DNA of 64,000 bases, taken from CAZAPO01 sp044841755 (GTDB lineage Bacteria > Bacteroidota > Bacteroidia > Flavobacteriales > Flavobacteriaceae). Within the stretch, counting starts at the first letter, position 1; each line of letters starts with the position of its first letter. The position numbers and the translations under genes were made by a program. The stretch covers positions 186,001 through 250,000 of the forward strand of contig JAXOFM010000002.1 of the NCBI GenBank assembly GCA_044841755.1, given 5' to 3'. Shown in pieces: positions 58,683 through 64,000 of this stretch. The notes under the pieces are model-generated. The model was not told the DNA's origin. It ran no database searches and saw only the letters and a program-made list of their open reading frames with translations.

Positions 58683-58713
58683 TAAAGTTAGCCTATTCAA
58701 ATGATTCAACAAA
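58683..58713 (-). promoter_or_regulatory. Promoter of the sulfatase cluster
   Basis: Minus strand: TTTG (58713 to 58710), 19-base spacer, TAACTTTA (58690 to 58683), one base from consensus. The TTTG is the end of the T-run of the upstream terminator (58714-58738), so terminator and promoter are interlocked. 5' UTR about 20 bases. Confidence 0.7.
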
Positions 58714-58738
58714 AAAACCACTTCAAAGAAGTGGTTTT
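58714..58738 (-). terminator. Terminator of the serine hydrolase gene
   Basis: Perfect 11-pair stem AAAACCACTTC/GAAGTGGTTTT with a 3-base loop, followed on the minus strand by seven T. Confidence 0.93.
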
Positions 58739-58758
58739 CAATAATATGTGTGTAATGG

Positions 58759-60408
58759 TTATTCTACTTTTTTTCCTGGCATTTGTTGTCCACCTTGATG
58801 TAAGGTAACCATATTTACAGTTCCGCTTTCATCTCTACTAAAAACAAGATCTGCAGCTACAACTTTTAAAAAGAATTTATCTTTTGCCTCAGCAAATATT
58901 TCGTTGCTTCCTTGTCCTGTTGCCTGAGCAAATATTTTACCATTGCTTACGGTTATTTCTATAAGGAAGCCTGGAGCAAGTTCGTATTTGCCGATGTATT
59001 CTTTTAACTCATCTTCAGACAAGGTGATTTCTGTTCTTTCAGTTGGTGGAGCTTTATCTATTTCTTTTCCTATAACAGTTTCTCCCGTTTTAAATGCTGC
59101 TTGTTTTTTACCGCCTGCCATTGAGAAGTTATATTCTATATTTCCTTCCTCAAAAATGAAGCGAGAAGGTGTTAGAGGAAAAATTTCAAACTTTGTACTA
59201 TTTTCACGTTGACTATAAATTTTCCCATCGTTAACTGTTATATGACGAATAGCACCATCTGGGAATTGATATGCACCCTTCCACTTGTTAAGCTGATCTG
59301 TACTCAATGAAATTGCATCCTTTACATCTGGAAAAGGTTTCCCAATAGCAATGGCAGCTATTTTATTAGCATAATTTCCTGGGGAATTGCAATCACAATT
59401 GGTAAGTACCGATACAAAAACGTCCTCTTCTGGTAAGTAAACGCCTTGGGTTGTGTACCCAAAAATACCACCACCATGACTAATACTTTTAGAACCTTGA
59501 ATAGTTCCAGCTCCTAAACCGTAACCGTAGCCAATTTTTTCACCGTTGTTTAGTGTAGAACCGTTGATTGCTTTCTCATAGGTTTCTTTAGATATTAGTT
59601 GATTTGTGTTCAATGCTTTTTGCCAAATCAAAAGATCATCAATGTTAGACATTAAAGAACCTGCAGCATAAGGTAAGGTCATACTTAAATAATCGGCATT
59701 TATATAACCATCTCTATCCTGATAACCATAAGCTCTGTTCTTAATAACTTTACTATGACTTCCGTAATGAGAATTTTTCATTCCCAGTTTGTCAAAGAAA
59801 TTCTTTTGTACAAAGTCTTCATATGATTCATCAGTGATTACTTCAATAATATGACCAAGAAGAATATAGCCAGAGTTATTGTATCTGTATTGCTCTCCAG
59901 GATCAAAATCCATAGGCTCATTCTTGAATACATCAATAAGTTCTGTAGGACTTAGATCAACTCTAGCTTTTTCTCTAAAGCTTTGCATTGCGGTGTAACT
60001 TTTTATTCCAGAGGTGTGATTTAATAATTGATGAATGGTAATGGTTTTACCATTGGTAGGATAATCTGGAATAAACTTCGTGATCTCGTCTTCAACTTTT
60101 AGTTTACCTTGTTCCTCCAGCATTAAAATAGCAATAGCTGTAAATTGTTTGGTGATAGAACCGATTTCAAATACATGCTCTGGTTGCATTTTCACACCAA
60201 GTTCTAGATTGGCATATCCAAAGCCTTTACGGTAAACAACTTCTCCATTTTTATAGATAAGTGCAGTAGCTCCTGGGCCCTCTTGCTCGTATTGCTCGCT
60301 TAAAATTGCGTCGACTTCTTGCTCAAGGTTTTGAGCAGTAAGGTTTAAACTAATAAGTAAGAAAAAAGAGCATAGGGCAGTTTTTAGTAATTGTCTTGAA
60401 ACTTTCAT
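58759..60408 (-). CDS. Serine hydrolase of the beta-lactamase (class C/PBP) fold
   Basis: A 549-residue secreted protein (signal peptide 1-25). The catalytic SxxK is S84/K87 in IGSITKQF; YxN is Y176/N178 in YRYNNSGY; the third motif is HGGG. The C-terminal 190 residues hold two related modules (LSTDQLNKWKGAYQF... and LSEDELKEYIGKYEL..., each followed by ITVxxGKI), a tandem repeat often seen in esterase-type members. Physiological substrate (peptidoglycan peptide, ester or lactam) unknown. Monocistronic. Confidence 0.92.
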   Translation of the reverse strand: MKVSRQLLKTALCSFFLLISLNLTAQNLEQEVDAILSEQYEQEGPGATALIYKNGEVVYRKGFGYANLELGVKMQPEHVFEIGSITKQFTAIAILMLEEQGKLKVEDEITKFIPDYPTNGKTITIHQLLNHTSGIKSYTAMQSFREKARVDLSPTELIDVFKNEPMDFDPGEQYRYNNSGYILLGHIIEVITDESYEDFVQKNFFDKLGMKNSHYGSHSKVIKNRAYGYQDRDGYINADYLSMTLPYAAGSLMSNIDDLLIWQKALNTNQLISKETYEKAINGSTLNNGEKIGYGYGLGAGTIQGSKSISHGGGIFGYTTQGVYLPEEDVFVSVLTNCDCNSPGNYANKIAAIAIGKPFPDVKDAISLSTDQLNKWKGAYQFPDGAIRHITVNDGKIYSQRENSTKFEIFPLTPSRFIFEEGNIEYNFSMAGGKKQAAFKTGETVIGKEIDKAPPTERTEITLSEDELKEYIGKYELAPGFLIEITVSNGKIFAQATGQGSNEIFAEAKDKFFLKVVAADLVFSRDESGTVNMVTLHQGGQQMPGKKVE

Positions 60409-60533
60409 CTATATTTTTTTGATTGTTATAAAGTACGAATTACTTGTTCGACGACAAAATAGAGAATGAGTTACAAAGAGAGGAGTTTTTGGAGGTTAAC
60501 GAAGTTAGCCGTTTTTTCGCATAAAGGCAATAA

Positions 60534-60561
60534 AAAACCACTCCAAAAAAGAAGTGGTTTT
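60534..60561 (-). terminator. Terminator of htpG
   Basis: AAAACCACT (60534-60542) pairs with AGTGGTTTT (60553-60561) around a 10-base loop; on the minus strand the stem is followed by a T-run. Confidence 0.8.
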
Positions 60562-60582
60562 GATATATAATAGGATGCTTTT

Positions 60583-60610
60583 AGATTCTTCGACTCTGCT
60601 CAGAATGACA
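60583..60610. repeat. REP-like intergenic element
   Basis: The minus-strand reading TGTCATTCTGAGC followed by AGAGTCGAAGAATCT resembles a small repetitive intergenic sequence that I recall from many Bacteroidota genomes. It contains ATTCT/AGAAT arms (60585-60589, 60602-60606). It lies between htpG and its terminator. Only one copy was found in this window. Confidence 0.5.
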
Positions 60611-60624
60611 AAGCATGATGATCT

Positions 60625-62511
60625 TTATTTGATCATATCGTAGCTACGTTTAATAAAGTTTGTTAACTCTTCACCTCTTAGTAAACCTTGAGAAAGTCTT
60701 GCCAAGTCTAGACTTTGATTAATTAAACGTTCTTGCTTTTTACGTGTTTTCGTATTTAGTATTTCACCAACCAATTCGTGGTTTGTATTCACAACTAGAT
60801 TGTACATTTCAGGCATATTACCCATACCAAACATACCGCCGCCGCCAGTTTGCTGCATCTCTTTCATACGGCGCATAAATTCTGGTTGCGTGATCATAAA
60901 CGGAGCGGCATCACTATCCATAGTTTCCAACTGTACCATGAATTTTTCAGATGGAACCACTTCTTTTAATAACTCATCAAGCTTGGTTTTCTCCTCATCA
61001 CTTAGTTTAGAAATCTTAGTATCATCTTTTTTGATAAGATTATCAATATGATCTGCATCAACACGTGCGAACGAGATATTCTCTTTTGAAGTTTCTAACT
61101 TCTGTATAACATGCGAAACAATAGGAGAGTCTAACAATAGTACTTCATAATTCTTAGCTTTCGCAGCTTCAATATAGCTGTGTTGCTCTTCTTTGTTTGA
61201 AGCATAAAGAATCACCAACTTATCATCTTTATCTGTTTGTTTTGCTTTAATCGCGTTATATAATTCGTCATAAGTATAATACTTACCATCAACCGTTGGA
61301 TACAATGCAAACTTATCTGCCTTTTCGAAGAATTTTTCTTCGGTTAGCATTCCATATTCAATAACGATTTTGATATCGTCCCACTTTGCTTCAAAATCTT
61401 CACGATTATTATTGAATAATGACTTTAGTTTATCTGCAACTTTACGAGTGATGTAAGATGAGATCTTCTTTACAGCTCCGTCAGCTTGTAAGTAAGATCT
61501 TGATACGTTTAACGGAATGTCTGGCGAATCGATCACACCTCTTAACATGGTTAAGAACTCAGGAACAATACCTTCTACATTATCAGTTACAAAAACCTGA
61601 TTTTGATATAACTGGATACGGTCTTTTTGAATATTAAGATCGTTACTCATTTTTGGAAAGTATAAGATTCCTGTTAAGTTGAACGGATAGTCAACATTTA
61701 AATGAATGTTGAATAATGGCTCTTCAAATTGCATTGGATACAACTCACGATAGAAGTTCTTATAATCTTCGTCTTCTAATTCAGTTGGTTGTTTTGTCCA
61801 AGCTGGATTAGGATTGTTGATGATGTTATCTACTTCCTGTGTTGGAGCTGGATCCTCCTCTTTTGCATCTTCTGGTTTTGGAAGTGTTTCAGTTTTCATT
61901 CCAAACTTAATTGGAATAGGCATGAACTTGTTGTACTTAGTTAATAATTCAGTAATTCTCGAATCTTCTAAGAATTCTTCTTCACCTTCAGAAATGTGTA
62001 AGATAATCTCCGTTCCTCTTTCAGTTTTGTCAGCTTCTTCTAAAGTGTACTCTGGACTACCATCACAAGTCCAATGAGCAGCTGGCTCATCTTTATATGA
62101 TTTAGTGATGATCTCCACTTTATCAGCAACCATAAACGATGAGTAGAAACCAAGACCAAAATGACCAATAATTCCTGCATCCTCAACTTTGTCTTTGTAC
62201 TTGTCTAAAAATTCCTCTGCACCCGAAAAAGCAACTTCATTGATATACTTTTGCACTTCGTCTGCAGTCATACCTAAACCTTGATCAATGATATGAAGTT
62301 TTTTACCATCCTTATCAATTTTAACTTCAATCTGAGGATTTCCGTACTCAACTTTTGCTTCACCAATATTGGTAAGATGCTTCAACTTCATGGTAGCATC
62401 TGTAGCATTACTAATTAACTCACGTAAAAAGATTTCGTGATCGCTATAAAGAAACTTTTTAATTAACGGAAAGATATTTTCAACCGATACATTAATATTT
62501 CCCTTTGACAT
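60625..62511 (-). CDS. htpG: Molecular chaperone HtpG (Hsp90)
   Basis: Cytosolic Hsp90 of 628 residues, typical length. N-terminal ATP site with ELISNATDA and DQGLGMTADE, GTEIILHI, and the middle-domain Arg in LNVSRSYLQ. It refolds or stabilises client proteins. A frame starting at 62712 would add 67 residues that are not Hsp90-like and overlap the upstream terminator, so ATG 62511 (MSKGNINVSVENIF) is used. Two TGACA repeats 8 bases apart at 62581 lie in the promoter region and may be a heat-shock site. Confidence 0.97.
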   Translation of the reverse strand: MSKGNINVSVENIFPLIKKFLYSDHEIFLRELISNATDATMKLKHLTNIGEAKVEYGNPQIEVKIDKDGKKLHIIDQGLGMTADEVQKYINEVAFSGAEEFLDKYKDKVEDAGIIGHFGLGFYSSFMVADKVEIITKSYKDEPAAHWTCDGSPEYTLEEADKTERGTEIILHISEGEEEFLEDSRITELLTKYNKFMPIPIKFGMKTETLPKPEDAKEEDPAPTQEVDNIINNPNPAWTKQPTELEDEDYKNFYRELYPMQFEEPLFNIHLNVDYPFNLTGILYFPKMSNDLNIQKDRIQLYQNQVFVTDNVEGIVPEFLTMLRGVIDSPDIPLNVSRSYLQADGAVKKISSYITRKVADKLKSLFNNNREDFEAKWDDIKIVIEYGMLTEEKFFEKADKFALYPTVDGKYYTYDELYNAIKAKQTDKDDKLVILYASNKEEQHSYIEAAKAKNYEVLLLDSPIVSHVIQKLETSKENISFARVDADHIDNLIKKDDTKISKLSDEEKTKLDELLKEVVPSEKFMVQLETMDSDAAPFMITQPEFMRRMKEMQQTGGGGMFGMGNMPEMYNLVVNTNHELVGEILNTKTRKKQERLINQSLDLARLSQGLLRGEELTNFIKRSYDMIK

Positions 62512-62580
62512 AATATTGTTATTTAAATTATTCTGTTTTTCAATCTGCATTGGGCAAAAAAAATACCATTTAGGGTTTTG

Positions 62581-62593
62581 TGACAAGATGACA
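62581..62593. promoter_or_regulatory. TGACA direct repeat upstream of htpG
   Basis: TGACA at 62581-62585 and at 62589-62593 (TGTCA on the coding strand), about 70 bases before the htpG ATG. Position fits a regulatory site for a chaperone gene, but the binding factor is unknown. Confidence 0.3.
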
Positions 62594-62596
62594 TAA

Positions 62597-62623
62597 AAAA
62601 GCCACTTGTTAGAAGTGGCTTTT
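62597..62623 (-). terminator. Terminator of the S9 peptidase gene
   Basis: Perfect 11-pair stem AAAAGCCACTT/AAGTGGCTTTT with a 5-base loop, followed on the minus strand by a T-run. Confidence 0.92.
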
Positions 62624-62630
62624 CGATAAT

Positions 62631-64000
62631 TTAATCTTTTAATGTTTTCTCTGGTGTTTTGACCGTCGGTTTGTTCTTTACATGCTTTTCTAACCAGGAG
62701 TCTTGTTCCCAAAGCATGTGTAAAATAGATTCCTTGGCACGATAGCCATGGCTTTCTTTAGGTAGCATAATCAATCTAGCAGGTGCTCCTAAGCCCTTTA
62801 ATGCATTAAAGTAGCGCTCACTTTGCATTGGGTAAGTTCCTGAGTTATTATCGGCTTCACCATGAATTAACAATAACGGAGTTTTCATTTTATCGGCATG
62901 CATAAAAGGAGACATGGTATAATATACTTCTGGAGCTTCCCAATAACTACGTTCTTCACTTTGGAAGCCAAATGGAGTCAAAGTTCTGTTATAGGCGCCA
63001 CTTCGTGCTATACCAGCAGCATAATCGTTAGAGTGCGAAAGTAAGTTTGCAACCATAAATGCTCCATACGAGTGTCCACCAACTGCAACTCGGTCTCTAT
63101 CAATATATCCAAGTTTGTCAACAGCATCTATTGCAGCTCTACCGTTAGCAACTAACTGTGATCTGAAACTGTCATTTGGCTCTTCATTACCTTCACCAAT
63201 AATTGGGAAGGCAGCATTGTGGAGCACCACATAACCTCTTGTTACCCAAAAAATAGGTGAACCAGAAGAAGGATAAGTAAACTGATTTGAATTTGAAGTA
63301 CTTTGAGAAGCACTTGCTTTATCTTTATACTCTCTAGGATATGCCCAAAGAATCATTGGGTATTTCTTCCCTTTTTCGTAATTAGTTGGAAGATATAAGG
63401 TTCCCGATAGGTCTAAACCATCATCACGCTTATAATTAATCACTTCTTTATGCACATTTTGAATACTCTTGAATGGGTTTTCAAACTGTGTGAGTGGTTC
63501 CATTGCTTTTCTTTTCTTGATATGCTTGAGGTAATAATTAGGGAATTCATTTTTTGACTCTAACCTAACAAGAACCTCTCCCTTTTTAGCATCAAGAAGG
63601 TCAATTATGTTTTCTAACTTATCTGTAACTGTCGATTGATATAATCGCTTAGTTTCTTTTGAACTTAGATCAATTCTATCAATAAAGGGAAATTTTCCTT
63701 CTTTGGAGTATCCATCACCAATTAGGTAAGCATTATTCTTATCTAACTCAAGGGTATATCTTCCGAACTCATTTTTCTTGGTAACAAAATCTCCTGGATC
63801 ACTGTAACGGTCTTGATAGTTTCTATCCCACAAAACAGTTGGCTCGCTATTACCAGAAGGGTTAAAAACATAAGTTTTCATATTTCTTGTGTTCCACCAT
63901 CTATCATATACAATTGCAGTATTATCGCTTCCCCAAATGACGCCTGCAAATCGCTGCTTAATTTTCACTAGTGAACGAGGAGTTCCATTAAAAGGAGCGC
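62631..64000 (-). CDS. Prolyl oligopeptidase family (S9) serine peptidase, partial
   Basis: The open frame continues to the right edge, so only the C-terminal 456 residues or so are seen. The catalytic domain is complete: Ser in GGHSYGAFM, Asp in LIHGEADNNSGT, and His in PKESHGYRA. The part before residue about 170 of this fragment (NKNNAYLIGDGY...) is the end of the N-terminal beta-propeller. A GTG at 63968 gives an apparent start, but the reading frame upstream (APFNGTPRSL) is open and coding-like. Family length is 700-850, so the N-terminus lies outside the window. Confidence 0.9.
   Translation of the reverse strand, partial: APFNGTPRSLVKIKQRFAGVIWGSDNTAIVYDRWWNTRNMKTYVFNPSGNSEPTVLWDRNYQDRYSDPGDFVTKKNEFGRYTLELDKNNAYLIGDGYSKEGKFPFIDRIDLSSKETKRLYQSTVTDKLENIIDLLDAKKGEVLVRLESKNEFPNYYLKHIKKRKAMEPLTQFENPFKSIQNVHKEVINYKRDDGLDLSGTLYLPTNYEKGKKYPMILWAYPREYKDKASASQSTSNSNQFTYPSSGSPIFWVTRGYVVLHNAAFPIIGEGNEEPNDSFRSQLVANGRAAIDAVDKLGYIDRDRVAVGGHSYGAFMVANLLSHSNDYAAGIARSGAYNRTLTPFGFQSEERSYWEAPEVYYTMSPFMHADKMKTPLLLIHGEADNNSGTYPMQSERYFNALKGLGAPARLIMLPKESHGYRAKESILHMLWEQDSWLEKHVKNKPTVKTPEKTLKD

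Noticed and set aside
62512..62712. A 67-residue N-terminal extension of HtpG
   Set aside because: The extension reads through the upstream terminator and promoter region and is not similar to Hsp90; MSKGNINVSVENIF is the family start.
1..64000. CRISPR arrays, insertion sequences, rRNA genes, large tandem repeats
   Set aside because: None were seen on reading; repeats found are short and intergenic.

Overview
The window is chromosomal DNA of a low-GC member of the Bacteroidota, almost certainly a marine-type Flavobacteriaceae. The evidence is: promoters of the TTTG-N18/19-TAnnTTTG type, genes started without Shine-Dalgarno sequences (rpsU is the exception), and many families typical of that group (DUF2851, DUF3467, DUF5916, DUF6090, DUF6249, DUF4369, small PspC proteins, FIST sensors). 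I see no phage, transposon, CRISPR array or rRNA operon.

Layout. 0-4.1 kb: a cysteine synthase-type enzyme, then a FIST sensor protein overlapping a hybrid histidine kinase. 4.2-12 kb: a GH144-like lipoprotein on the minus strand, then on the plus strand DUF2851, a small PspC protein, a K+ channel with an RCK domain, an AGCS amino acid/Na+ symporter, a ComEA-like HhH protein and an acyl-CoA dehydrogenase. 12.1-27.3 kb: the translation and transcription core, rpsU, a XerC-like recombinase, hpf/raiA, tRNA Thr-Tyr-Gly-Thr, tuf, tRNA-Trp, secE, nusG, rplK, rplA, rplJ, rplL, rpoB, rpoC, then a DUF3467 gene. 27.4-31.7 kb: a [4Fe-4S] protein, prfC, idi, a QueD/PTPS enzyme, manA and a small helical protein.

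31.7-47.2 kb is mostly minus strand: a DUF4369 lipoprotein, DUF819 membrane protein, CBM9/DUF5916 outer-membrane protein, a five-gene SPFH operon with three very small genes, then PhzF, YceI, a D-aminoacylase-like lipoprotein, homocysteine methyltransferase, DUF6090, DUF1801, an acyltransferase, a membrane LytTR regulator and DUF6249. A VanX-like dipeptidase gene lies among them on the plus strand. 47.3-48.4 kb: an ECF sigma factor and a candidate anti-sigma factor. 48.4-64 kb, all minus: a membrane protein, a seven-gene degradative cluster (MFS, sialidase, MOSC, DoxX, Baeyer-Villiger-type monooxygenase, penicillin acylase, sulfatase), a beta-lactamase-fold serine hydrolase, htpG and the 3' part of an S9 peptidase cut by the window edge.

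The most interesting signals are regulatory or very small. The SPFH operon ends in a 52-residue Arc-type ribbon-helix-helix protein, and its promoter is covered by three GATAT(C/A) repeats spaced exactly 11 bp. The ECF sigma gene and the divergent DUF6249 gene share the promoter pattern TGTAACC-N17-GTC(T/A)TAG. A perfect intrinsic-terminator shape lies inside the first codons of the ComEA-like gene. A diverged copy of the DUF3467 3' end sits just downstream of that gene. Most of the remaining window is ordinary flavobacterial gene content.
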